This document shows positions 18,760 through 25,911 of a stretch of 46,565 nucleotides of DNA, piece after piece. The notes beneath the pieces are model-generated. The model was not told where the DNA came from. It worked only from the letters and a program-made list of their open reading frames with translations, and searched no databases. Source of the stretch: an uncultured Prevotellaceae bacterium (GTDB lineage Bacteria; Bacteroidota; Bacteroidia; Bacteroidales; Bacteroidaceae); assembly GCA_902799455.1 (NCBI GenBank), contig CADCAX010000001.1, forward strand, positions 1 to 46,565, given 5' to 3'. The position numbers were made by a program, and so were the translations under genes. Within the stretch, counting starts at the first letter, position 1; the number at the start of each line of letters is the position of its first letter.

Positions 18760-19098
18760 ATGTACTACATCAGGAAAACTATGGAGATAGCCGGCTGCCA
18801 TCAGCTGAAGCTATCGTACAGAAGCAAATGCGAGCAGTTGCATGGTCACAATTGGGTAGTGACCTTGTTATGCAAGGCTAAAGAGCTTAATCAGGACGGT
18901 ATGGTGATTGACTTCACACAGGTGAAGGAGAAGATTCACGGATACCTCGATCACGGAAATCTTAACGAACTGTTGCCCTTCAACCCTACGGCAGAGAATG
19001 TAGCACGCTGGATATGCGAGCAGATTCCTGAATGCTATCGTGTTGAAGTGCAGGAGAGTGCAAGAAACGTTGCCATTTACGAAGAAGATGAGGATTAA
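18760..19098 (+). CDS. queD: 6-carboxy-tetrahydropterin synthase QueD
   Basis: 112 aa, a usual length for the short QueD form. Zinc-ligand histidines are seen in CHQLKL (near residue 10) and in the LHGHNW motif; the DHGNLNELL and PTAENVARWI segments and a C-terminal Glu complete the family pattern. It converts dihydroneopterin triphosphate to CPH4 in queuosine biosynthesis. queE starts 11 bp before its stop, so translation is likely coupled. Confidence 0.9.
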   Translation: MYYIRKTMEIAGCHQLKLSYRSKCEQLHGHNWVVTLLCKAKELNQDGMVIDFTQVKEKIHGYLDHGNLNELLPFNPTAENVARWICEQIPECYRVEVQESARNVAIYEEDED

Positions 19099-19696
19099 CG
19101 AAATTTTCTATTCCCTACAGGGGGAAGGCAGTTTTACAGGCACTCCGGCAGTATTTATCCGCTTCAGCGGCTGTAACACGAAATGTCCTTTCTGCGACAC
19201 TCAACATGAGGAGTATGTGGAGATGACAGAGGATGAGATAGTGGCAGAGGTGAAGAAATATCCTGCCAATCATGTTGTCATAACCGGTGGAGAACCCACC
19301 TTGCAGCTTACACCATCGCTATGTCAGAAACTGCAGGAAAACCTCTTCTTCGTGCAGATAGAGACAAACGGCAGCGTGAAGCTCGACAACAAGTTCAACC
19401 TGAAGGACCAGGAGGAGTCGCTCATCGACTGGGTCACATGTTCGCCAAAGAACCTCCCCATCAAGATACAGAGGATTGACGAGTTGAAGGTACTCTTTGA
19501 CGGAAAGGAGCCTATGCTCTACATGAACGACCTGAACTTCTACAATCACCGTTTCTTCATACAGGAATACCGCCTTCAGCCGTTGGATGACGGACAGCCT
19601 GCAGAGAACAACTGGAAAAAATGTATTGACTATATACTAAAGAACCCACAATGGACGCTATCACTTCAAACACACAAGATACTCAACGTGAAATAG
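19088..19696 (+). CDS. queE: 7-carboxy-7-deazaguanine synthase QueE (radical SAM)
   Basis: 202 aa from ATG 19088 (MRINEIFYSLQGEGSFTG). It has the radical-SAM cluster motif CNTKCPFC (CX3CX2C) near residues 28-35, then VVITGGEPTLQ for SAM binding. It converts CPH4 to CDG. It overlaps queD by 11 bp and folE by 46 bp, an unusually long overlap implying coupled translation. Confidence 0.92.
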   Translation: MRINEIFYSLQGEGSFTGTPAVFIRFSGCNTKCPFCDTQHEEYVEMTEDEIVAEVKKYPANHVVITGGEPTLQLTPSLCQKLQENLFFVQIETNGSVKLDNKFNLKDQEESLIDWVTCSPKNLPIKIQRIDELKVLFDGKEPMLYMNDLNFYNHRFFIQEYRLQPLDDGQPAENNWKKCIDYILKNPQWTLSLQTHKILNVK

Positions 19697-20253
19697 AGCT
19701 GAAACAAGCCATACGCACTATTCTCACATACATCGGCGAAGACCCCGACCGCGAGGGCCTTCAGAACACTCCTGACCGCATCTGCAGGATGTATGAGGAG
19801 ATCTTTCGCGGGTATAAACCGGAGAAGAAGCCACGCATAACAATTTTCAAGAATTCAGCACACAGCGAGGAAATGGTTTTCGACTGTGGCGATTACTACT
19901 CCATGTGTGAGCACCACATCCTACCCTTCTTCGGAAGATATTATTTTGCATACATCCCCAGTGCCGACGGCAAGATACTCGGTATCTCAAAGGTAGCACG
20001 CGTAGTGGGCTACTGCGCTGCAAAGCTGCAGCTGCAGGAGAGGCTGTGCAGGGAAATCGTTGATATGATTAGCGACGCCCTTGGCGGAACAGCACAAGGC
20101 TTTGCCATAATGCTGAGAGGAAAACACCTGTGCAAGAGCATGCGAGGCGTGAGGAACAAAGGCGAGATGTCAACAACATACTTCACAGGAGAATTCAAGA
20201 AGAAGGCACAGCTGAGAAACGAGTTTTACAACCTGGTAAACCTACAAGGATAA
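19651..20253 (+). CDS. folE: GTP cyclohydrolase I
   Basis: 200 aa. Motifs include GLQNTPDRICRMYEE, the zinc/active-site segment CEHHILPFFG, and LQERLCREI, GFAIMLRGKHLCKSMRGV near the end. It makes dihydroneopterin triphosphate, the QueD substrate, so queD-queE-folE supplies three successive steps to CDG. Start ATG 19651 gives the normal family length. A strong terminator follows. Confidence 0.94.
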   Translation: MDAITSNTQDTQREIELKQAIRTILTYIGEDPDREGLQNTPDRICRMYEEIFRGYKPEKKPRITIFKNSAHSEEMVFDCGDYYSMCEHHILPFFGRYYFAYIPSADGKILGISKVARVVGYCAAKLQLQERLCREIVDMISDALGGTAQGFAIMLRGKHLCKSMRGVRNKGEMSTTYFTGEFKKKAQLRNEFYNLVNLQG

Positions 20254-20272
20254 AAAATCCCCATACCATAAA

Positions 20273-20318
20273 ACAAAATCGGAGACTGCAAACTAATGCA
20301 GCCTCCGATTTTGTTTTT
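20273..20318 (+). terminator. Intrinsic terminator after folE, part of repeat copy A
   Basis: An 18-bp stem with one mismatch (20273-20290 with 20297-20314) is followed by five T. The distal arm continues into the CGC-spaced repeat described next. Confidence 0.92.
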
Positions 20319-20361
20319 CAAATGAAACGCAAAAAACGCAAAACGCTAAAACGCTATTTTG
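20297..20361 (+). repeat. CGC-spaced A-rich dispersed repeat, copy A
   Basis: The terminator arm AATGCAGCCTCCG is followed by TTGTTTTTCAAATGAAACGC and several A-rich CGC units, ending in GCTATTTTG. About 48 bp match copy B at 30291-30361 in inverted orientation. Confidence 0.85.
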
Positions 20362-20369
20362 TCAAAGCA

Positions 20370-21866
20370 TTACACTTCTTTCAAATACTCCTCAATCTTC
20401 TCTGACCTAAGGGCATTATATACCACATCATATGTAAACGGACAGCCGTCGACATATTCCTTGGGGTATGCCTTTGTACATTCCATCAGGCCTTGATACA
20501 ATTCCCTGACCACATCTTTGCACTTTGCAAATCCGCTGAAAGGCATCTGGTCCTTGCTGGCAAGGCTGTTTGGAGTCACCATTATATCCAACATCTCGCC
20601 ATCTTTTTTCAGTTCTATCTTGGTAGGCTCATCCTCATAGTTCAGTTCTATGACAGTCCTGCTGTGGTTCACAATCCTTTCCAGACAAGTGCGGATATAT
20701 CCCCAGTCATTGTTCCAATGAGAGATATAACTGTCAAGAACAGTCAGCCCCAGACTTATCCTGAAGTGTATATCTATCCAGTCATTCTTGTCTTCATGTA
20801 TATAGTTGAAGGCAAACAGCTGAGGTTCCATTCCTTCAGTAATAGAATTACCCTCCTCCACATTCTTATACGACTCCTTACACCATTCAAGTCTCTCTTT
20901 CATCGCATCGCGGAAGAATGCTGGAGACTTTACCACGAGGCGGTCAGCATAGAACATCAGTTCCTGTATCAGCTCATAGTTTATCATCACGTCAAGCGTC
21001 ACTATACAACTTTTCCCGTCTTCGCTGGGACAAAGCGCCTGACTCTCGTGTATAGGCATAGTCAGCAGATAAGGTGCCAACGACGCATCTGCCCATAGTA
21101 CTATGTGTTCCACATTAGTCTCTGGGGGCATCGTCACGCCTACCAGGTGTTCGAAGTATTTCTTAAACGAGGTCTTCGTCGCCTTATATTTCACACTTTT
21201 GTTCACTCCTACTGCTTCCATACAGTCCAGAGCGAACGCCTCAATATCTTTTCCTCCCTCTCTCTTTGCCATCAGATACCAATGGCGCCAATACTGTTTC
21301 AGATAATAAGGATGTAGTACGAGGCTCTCCGAATCCATGAAAAACCTACGATATTCCACATCGAGCACCTGCCGCTCCCTGATTGCCTTAAACAACAGCA
21401 TCAGATACTTGGAGCCATATTTCGTACCACCTTCAAAACTCGCTATTGCCTTCTGCTTGCCTGAGATATTCTGATCCAAGCGAGACATCATCTGGTCTAT
21501 CCAGTCAAACTTTGGCATACCCTTGAAGCCCTGCAACAGGCTTCTCACCTCCTGCAGTTTTTCTACTTCGTCCTGCGTCAATTCCCTATTATATATAGAA
21601 TCTATGCCAGAGCGATAACGGTAGTAGCGCTTCTTATGCCTGTCTTCCCAAACTATGCCGGACTTGCCATACAAGTGATGGAACTTCTCGTTCATCTCCT
21701 GTATGTCCTGCATAAAGGTAGTTCTCGACTGGATCAGTTTAAGGCCTCTCCTTTCCAGTCGGTCATTCACGATGTCCATCAGTTCCTTGCAGGTATATTC
21801 CTTACCACTACTGAATTTCTCGTCGTAAATCATCTCACGCATCGCATAGTCTTTCGTATTTGCCAT
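20370..21866 (-). CDS. WYL-domain transcriptional regulator with a long C-terminal extension
   Basis: 498 aa. The N-terminal part (about residues 1-85) is a winged-helix-like segment (CKELMDIVNDRLERRGL, QSRTTFMQDIQEM). A WYL domain spans about 150-330 with the signature HWYLMAKREGG (Trp196-Tyr197-Leu198) and HPYYLKQY. Residues of about 340-498 form an extra region that I do not recognise. WYL proteins are ligand-sensing regulators, often near anti-phage genes. Its own promoter has the palindrome found at three other promoters in the island, so autoregulation is likely. It is the last gene of the island in the direction of transcription. Confidence 0.85.
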   Translation of the reverse strand: MANTKDYAMREMIYDEKFSSGKEYTCKELMDIVNDRLERRGLKLIQSRTTFMQDIQEMNEKFHHLYGKSGIVWEDRHKKRYYRYRSGIDSIYNRELTQDEVEKLQEVRSLLQGFKGMPKFDWIDQMMSRLDQNISGKQKAIASFEGGTKYGSKYLMLLFKAIRERQVLDVEYRRFFMDSESLVLHPYYLKQYWRHWYLMAKREGGKDIEAFALDCMEAVGVNKSVKYKATKTSFKKYFEHLVGVTMPPETNVEHIVLWADASLAPYLLTMPIHESQALCPSEDGKSCIVTLDVMINYELIQELMFYADRLVVKSPAFFRDAMKERLEWCKESYKNVEEGNSITEGMEPQLFAFNYIHEDKNDWIDIHFRISLGLTVLDSYISHWNNDWGYIRTCLERIVNHSRTVIELNYEDEPTKIELKKDGEMLDIMVTPNSLASKDQMPFSGFAKCKDVVRELYQGLMECTKAYPKEYVDGCPFTYDVVYNALRSEKIEEYLKEV

Positions 21867-21884
21867 AACTCTTTAGATTTTTTG

Positions 21885-21923
21885 CAAAGGTACAAATTAT
21901 TTGTTCATTTAAAACGAACAAAT
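21885..21923 (-). promoter_or_regulatory. WYL gene promoter with palindromic operator (site 1)
   Basis: On the minus strand an 8-bp-arm palindrome (ATTTGTTC ... GAACAAAT, 9-nt centre, 21899-21923) is followed by the -7 box TACCTTTG (21885-21892). From the end of the GAAC core to the box is exactly 10 nt. Confidence 0.8.
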
Positions 21924-21951
21924 AAAGAAATCTTTGTTAAAAAATAAAAAT

Positions 21952-22037
21952 GGAAGCCTGGCGGCAGATTTGAACTGCTACAGAAAGCCTTGCGGCTCGC
22001 CCACCTTTACCATACATCGTGACACTACCAGACTTCC
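21952..22037 (-). ncRNA. tRNA-like fold T1
   Basis: 86 nt on the minus strand. The ends pair over 11 bp (22027-22037 with 21952-21962, two G-T wobbles): a 7-bp acceptor-like helix plus 4 bp beyond it. A T-arm-like hairpin with loop TTCAAAT sits in the tRNA position, and an AGCC-GCAA-GGCT hairpin resembles a variable arm. No proper anticodon arm and no CCA are visible. A T run follows at 21939-21950. Confidence 0.5.
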
Positions 22038-22143
22038 ATAAAATGAGGACAGTGCTGGCATATCAGATACCCTCGCCTTGTTGAGTTCTGCAAGTGATTC
22101 AAATATGCTGAAACCCTTACTCACAAGCGCACTTCTTTAAAAA

Positions 22144-22218
22144 GACGGATTGACGAAGGAGTCGAACCTTGCAATATGCCATCGAAGACCTCGCTACCGC
22201 TGCGACCATCAATCCGCC
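22144..22218 (-). ncRNA. tRNA-like fold T2
   Basis: 75 nt on the minus strand. The ends pair over 11 bp (22208-22218 with 22144-22154), a 7-bp acceptor plus 4 bp. There is a perfect 4-bp D-arm-like hairpin TCGC-AGCGGTA-GCGA (22191-22205) and a T-arm-like hairpin with loop TTCGACT (22156-22170). The region where the anticodon arm should be is 4 nt short and does not pair. Five T follow. Confidence 0.55.
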
Positions 22219-22387
22219 AATATTTCCGATGATGCTGCAAGTCTGCGATTGAGCGAAGGCAAAAGAGAAACTCGTTCTCATTTTGCTGAGTGTAAGCAGA
22301 CTCGCCATTGGTCAAATCTCTGTGAAGAGATTATCAGCGAAACGCTTTTCGCTGCTGAGGAAAACATGTTTTACTCATTTCCGATGG

Positions 22388-22424
22388 CAAAGGTAATACT
22401 TATCTGTTCACCCAGAGCGAACAG
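22388..22424 (-). promoter_or_regulatory. Promoter with palindromic operator for the non-coding RNA (site 2)
   Basis: The palindrome CTGTTC ... GAACAG (22404-22424, 9-nt centre) is followed on the minus strand, 10 nt after the GAAC core, by the -7 box TACCTTTG (22388-22395). It lies 9 bp after the stop codon of the DUF2779 gene, so it serves the non-coding region downstream. Confidence 0.8.
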
Positions 22425-22432
22425 AAGAAAAT

Positions 22433-23944
22433 TTATTCTACTTCTTTCAACTTTTCCCATACCTTCACCATTGCGAAGGTGTCAAGGCAACAGTAGTCAA
22501 GCAACGCCTTGCGCGTCTTCAGCTGTTCCTCTGGCTCCATAAACTGAATCTTTGGGAATATGGTCATCGCATCATTACCATTCTGTACTCCACCCTCAAG
22601 ATTGTGGTAATCCAACTCAGGGTCGTCAGGAAACAGTGATGGCAATACACGTTTTATTGAGAACGAACCACCCATTGAAGGCAGATAATAAGCCCCCTGT
22701 TGGAAAGGAATCAAGAGGTCAACGATGTTATCCCTGATATCCAGCAGATGGTCTGCCAAATCAGGGAACCATGCAGCCATCTCTTTCAGTCGTGTACACT
22801 CAAAAGCCTTGTTATAAACCAGCGTACAGACACCCATTGGAATATCCTCACAAAGCTGCTGTGCCAAAGCCCTTCTTGGATCTTCGCCTGAAATGCCCAG
22901 ATGCTCCTTATGCAGCAATGGTCCTCCCTCATGTTCTATGATATGCAGCGAATACTGAAAACATATCTGCTGATATGGCTTCATGCCATCAAAAGGAGGA
23001 ATAGCAGGCTGCATACTCTCAAAGTCAAGGAAGTATATCGGATATGTTATGGTTTTAAGGAATTCTTTTATGCTGTCCCTGTCTATGTGCGGCTCATTGC
23101 TGAGGGCACTGTCCACCTGAATTCTTCTAACAGGTGTCAGTTCCTCGTCTTTGATATCCTCAAAAGAAACCAGTCCCATCCTGTAATACTCCAGTTTCTT
23201 GGACATTGTCATGCGATACAAGTCGAATACCGAAGGAGAAGGAAGATGTCTTGAACAATAATTGAAATATCCGCAGGCATATGGCGCTTTACACCCTTCC
23301 CAGATGTCCATCTCAGGCTCGTTATCATCGTTCATCATCTTCAGAGCCTCAGCCTGTTTCTCTTCAATCTGCTGATACTCCCCTTCTATCATCTCAGCCA
23401 TATCGTTGATGACAAACAACCTCTGCAGGTCCAAGTCACTCTCTCTGACATAGTCGGAGTTCAGGCATACCAGGAAAGTACCAGTAACGTTTACGCCACA
23501 CTTCTCCAACACCCATTTCTGATAGGCAACATCAGGAACGTATTTCTCAAGTTTTGCAGGCTGACCGTTGAATTCAGGAAAGCTGCTGCTCTTCACCTCG
23601 TAGATAGTCCATCCACCATTAGTCCTGTGCAGTATGTCAACAGCGCAGTAATTGCCCTCATAGCTGAATGCCGCCTCGCAGATATTCTCAGTCCCCTGAG
23701 CCATATATTCCTGTGTCTTTTTCAGCATGCTGACAATATCCAGTTTACCATCCTCCTTTGCAGTTGTTGTTACCACATATTCGCCCAACAAGCCCATCGC
23801 CATTTCCCCCACTTCGCTACCAGTCTCAAAGCGAGCCTCTGTTGTAGGGTCAATCACCTCCTCCTCAGGCTTATAGACACTCATCCACAAGCATTTCGGA
23901 CACTGACAAAACTTTGCGTATTTCGATTTCGACAGTTGCTTCAT
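22433..23944 (-). CDS. DUF2779-type fusion: Cas4/RecB-like nuclease plus DnaQ-like exonuclease
   Basis: 503 aa. The N-terminal part has the Cas4-like opening LSKSKYAKFCQCPKCLW and a PD-(D/E)XK core: Asp103 in CAVDIL and Glu116-x-Lys118 in YEVKSS. Cysteines at 13, 15, 18 and 218, 224, 230 could bind an iron-sulphur cluster or zinc, as in Cas4. From about residue 300 an RNase H-fold exonuclease-like domain follows, with Asp307-x-Glu309 in YFLDFES and Asp488 near the end. Both activities are inferred from motifs. Its start is 3 bp after the DUF6794 stop, so the two form an operon under operator site 3. Confidence 0.8.
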   Translation of the reverse strand: MKQLSKSKYAKFCQCPKCLWMSVYKPEEEVIDPTTEARFETGSEVGEMAMGLLGEYVVTTTAKEDGKLDIVSMLKKTQEYMAQGTENICEAAFSYEGNYCAVDILHRTNGGWTIYEVKSSSFPEFNGQPAKLEKYVPDVAYQKWVLEKCGVNVTGTFLVCLNSDYVRESDLDLQRLFVINDMAEMIEGEYQQIEEKQAEALKMMNDDNEPEMDIWEGCKAPYACGYFNYCSRHLPSPSVFDLYRMTMSKKLEYYRMGLVSFEDIKDEELTPVRRIQVDSALSNEPHIDRDSIKEFLKTITYPIYFLDFESMQPAIPPFDGMKPYQQICFQYSLHIIEHEGGPLLHKEHLGISGEDPRRALAQQLCEDIPMGVCTLVYNKAFECTRLKEMAAWFPDLADHLLDIRDNIVDLLIPFQQGAYYLPSMGGSFSIKRVLPSLFPDDPELDYHNLEGGVQNGNDAMTIFPKIQFMEPEEQLKTRKALLDYCCLDTFAMVKVWEKLKEVE

Positions 23945-23947
23945 TTA

Positions 23948-24253
23948 TTATTTCTCCTTCAGATGTTTCTGATACGCCCTTAAGATAGAAGACGAAGCCA
24001 TATCTCCTGTTGGGCAAAAGACATAACGCTCTTCGTCTTCCCCCATGACATTCGCCACGCCCAAATCTATCATCAGCGATTCCATATTTTCTTTCTCACC
24101 TGTATATATCCAGTTGTTTCGAATCCACATACCCAGTCCGAAGTGGAAATCAGACATTGAGTCTGCCTCCACTATTTGCTGTTTCTCTTCCTGCGTCAGC
24201 CTCTTATCCAGACGTTTCCAAGCCTCTGCCGCTGTTTTAGGACATCGTGCCAT
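23948..24253 (-). CDS. DUF6794-like small protein
   Basis: 101 aa. It begins with a PKTAAEAWKRLDKRL helix and has DFHFGLGMWIRNNWIYTG near residues 50-67, the segment I associate with DUF6794 proteins. Function is unknown; no catalytic motif is evident. It is directly upstream of the DUF2779 nuclease (3 bp) and behind operator site 3, so it could be a partner or regulator of that nuclease. Confidence 0.7.
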   Translation of the reverse strand: MARCPKTAAEAWKRLDKRLTQEEKQQIVEADSMSDFHFGLGMWIRNNWIYTGEKENMESLMIDLGVANVMGEDEERYVFCPTGDMASSSILRAYQKHLKEK

Positions 24254-24295
24254 AATTATTTATCTTCAATACACTTTGTTTCACATTTCCGGCTG

Positions 24296-24333
24296 CAAAA
24301 GTAACGTTTTTTCGTTCATCCAAAGCGAACGAA
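24296..24333 (-). promoter_or_regulatory. Promoter with palindromic operator for DUF6794-DUF2779 (site 3)
   Basis: The palindrome TTCGTTC ... GAACGAA (24311-24333, 9-nt centre) is followed, 10 nt after the GAAC core, by the -7 box TACTTTTG (24296-24303) on the minus strand. Confidence 0.82.
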
Positions 24334-24340
24334 TAAAAAA

Positions 24341-24796
24341 TTACTCAGAAAAACCAATATCCTGACTCATTGCCTCCATCAGTTCCAGTTTAATAGACTC
24401 ACTGTAGTCCTCGTCATTCACTATGCAACGCATGACTTCTGTCAGCAAGTCACGGTCAATATGTCCTGCAGCCACATGATAGCCGATAGCTTCCATTTCT
24501 TCCATGAAGGTCTTGACCAGATACATATAGCCATTTCTTAAGAAGAACGACAGCGTCAGTGTAATGGATATTCTCTTGTTGCAATCAGCGAAGTAGTGCC
24601 CCTTACACAGACTGTACATCAGGTAGGCTGCCTTGTCTGCGATTTCTGGATAATAGAGGTCATCCTGCACGAAGTCGAGTGTTGACCTGATGCCACCCTC
24701 ATCGCGCACACCAGCCATACCACCGCCGCTCTTCTCTACCGTCTTATAGTAGATGGCGAGGGCTTCCTCATAAGTGAGATATGTTAAGTTAGCCAT
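24341..24796 (-). CDS. Doc/Fic-family (death-on-curing) toxin
   Basis: 151 aa. The Fic core is HYFADCNKR (His67, Asp71, Asn73, Lys74, Arg75), matching HXFXDXNKR. Phage P1 Doc phosphorylates EF-Tu; other Fic proteins transfer AMP. It is 12 bp downstream of a DNA-binding protein gene, the usual arrangement for a Doc module, and that gene probably encodes its control partner. The pair lacks the palindromic operator seen at the other island promoters, so it may be an independent module or be read through from the EVE gene. Confidence 0.85.
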   Translation of the reverse strand: MANLTYLTYEEALAIYYKTVEKSGGGMAGVRDEGGIRSTLDFVQDDLYYPEIADKAAYLMYSLCKGHYFADCNKRISITLTLSFFLRNGYMYLVKTFMEEMEAIGYHVAAGHIDRDLLTEVMRCIVNDEDYSESIKLELMEAMSQDIGFSE

Positions 24797-24808
24797 ATCC
24801 GTTCCTCC

Positions 24809-25810
24809 TTATTGCTTTAGACGATCCAAGACCTCCTTGTTCTCATCCAGCAGATGGTCAAAGTCCACAGACTGACTGCCAATGAACTTCTCGTACTCCT
24901 CTGGTGCGATTGCCTTCAAGTACTCAGCAATGTTGTCATGATACACATCGCGTAGTGCAAAGTCTCGTGAGGCCATTTTCTGACGGGCATCGTAGATGAT
25001 GGGTTCCATCATTGGATGTTTAGCAAGTTCTTGAATAACATCCTCGACTTCATCAACAGTCAGCGGTCCTACTTCTTCTGCCTTCTTCTTTATCTCATAG
25101 GCAGTTCCGTTCTCAAATGATGAGATTGCCCTTAATACTTCTGCATATAGCGTCCGACGTAGGTTGTCCTTTTCACTGAGCGACAGTAACTTTTTATACT
25201 CCTTTGCTTTCTCACGGAACACAACTTTGTAAATCATGTCCGTTATCTGAGCATATTTAAACGTCTTATGTCCATCTACATATTTGTTGATGGCATCAGT
25301 CAGGTTCTTTCTATAGTTCTCTTCCTGAATGGCTGCTGGCAGATACTCTCTATCTCTGCGATTTATATATTTTGTGCCACCACCGGTCTTTTCGTTGATA
25401 GTTGCAATCACAATGTCAAGGATGCGACTACGCAACCACTTGGCCTTTTCACTCTCAGTCAGCAGCATGCCGATGTTGAGAAAAGAACGAAAATCAAAGA
25501 GTCCCAAGACAGTAGTTTTGGTAGCGACATCAATGTCGCTCGCAAAACGTAACTTAAACTCTTTCAGAGAGTTACCTTTACATAAAAAGTAGCCGTTATG
25601 CTCCAATTCCTCTTTGTTGGCCTCCAGAAAACGTTCTATGGTTCTCTCGTCCACTTCGTAGTAGTCTGCCACCATCTGCTTTGTCAGCACATAGCGGCCC
25701 TCAAACTCCAGAGGCCTTATCTCCAATGCCTCTTGGATTCGTGGCAAGGCTACACCATTATTCAATATGTTCTGCCTGTCAATCTGTGATGTTGTTAAAT
25801 CTTTAGCCAT
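24809..25810 (-). CDS. RhuM-like DNA-binding protein, probable Doc partner
   Basis: 333 aa. An HTH-like segment (LTKQMVADYYEVDERTIERFL) lies near residues 40-65, followed by FASDIDVATKTTVLGLFDFRSFL and a mostly helical remainder. This resembles the RhuM/virulence-type DNA-binding proteins commonly linked to Fic/Doc toxins in Bacteroidota. The role as antitoxin or repressor is inferred from adjacency (12 bp to the toxin). I see no catalytic residues. Confidence 0.65.
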   Translation of the reverse strand: MAKDLTTSQIDRQNILNNGVALPRIQEALEIRPLEFEGRYVLTKQMVADYYEVDERTIERFLEANKEELEHNGYFLCKGNSLKEFKLRFASDIDVATKTTVLGLFDFRSFLNIGMLLTESEKAKWLRSRILDIVIATINEKTGGGTKYINRRDREYLPAAIQEENYRKNLTDAINKYVDGHKTFKYAQITDMIYKVVFREKAKEYKKLLSLSEKDNLRRTLYAEVLRAISSFENGTAYEIKKKAEEVGPLTVDEVEDVIQELAKHPMMEPIIYDARQKMASRDFALRDVYHDNIAEYLKAIAPEEYEKFIGSQSVDFDHLLDENKEVLDRLKQ

Positions 25811-25848
25811 CTTTCTTTATTTTAAATTCTACTTGCATATGAAACACT

Positions 25849-25877
25849 CTTATGCTTCTCTACTATTAAAGCATGAG
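25849..25877. promoter_or_regulatory. Inverted repeat between the EVE gene and the RhuM-like gene
   Basis: CTTATGCTT (25849-25857) pairs with AAGCATGAG (25869-25877) through one wobble, with an 11-nt loop. It lies in the 101-bp gap before the RhuM-like gene and has no T run, so it could be an operator for the toxin pair rather than a terminator. Confidence 0.4.
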
Positions 25878-25911
25878 AAAAAGAGAAATGTTACCCCTGC
25901 AAGCAGATTTT

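Larger units (their letters stand above)
21930..22382 (-). ncRNA. Structured non-coding RNA region with two tRNA-like folds
   Basis: The 450-nt gap has no credible ORF but its own operator-type promoter at 22388-22424. On the minus strand the RNA would contain: a perfect 8-bp hairpin (22335-22354); a 6-bp hairpin (22315-22332); a 10-bp outer stem (22237-22246 with 22296-22305) enclosing an 11-bp hairpin with one bulge (22259-22286); and two tRNA-like folds (listed separately), each followed by a T run. The number and order of helices, the promoter and the position between nuclease and regulator genes support a real RNA. No known RNA family is recognised. Confidence 0.6.

Noticed and set aside
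20493..21098. 201-codon plus-strand frame inside the WYL gene
   Set aside because: It is antisense to conserved WYL-protein coding sequence, with no recognisable features.
21952..22218. T1 and T2 as ordinary tRNA genes
   Set aside because: D- and T-arm-like parts are present, but there is no pairing anticodon arm, no CCA, and the end helix runs 4 bp too long. I list them only as tRNA-like folds.
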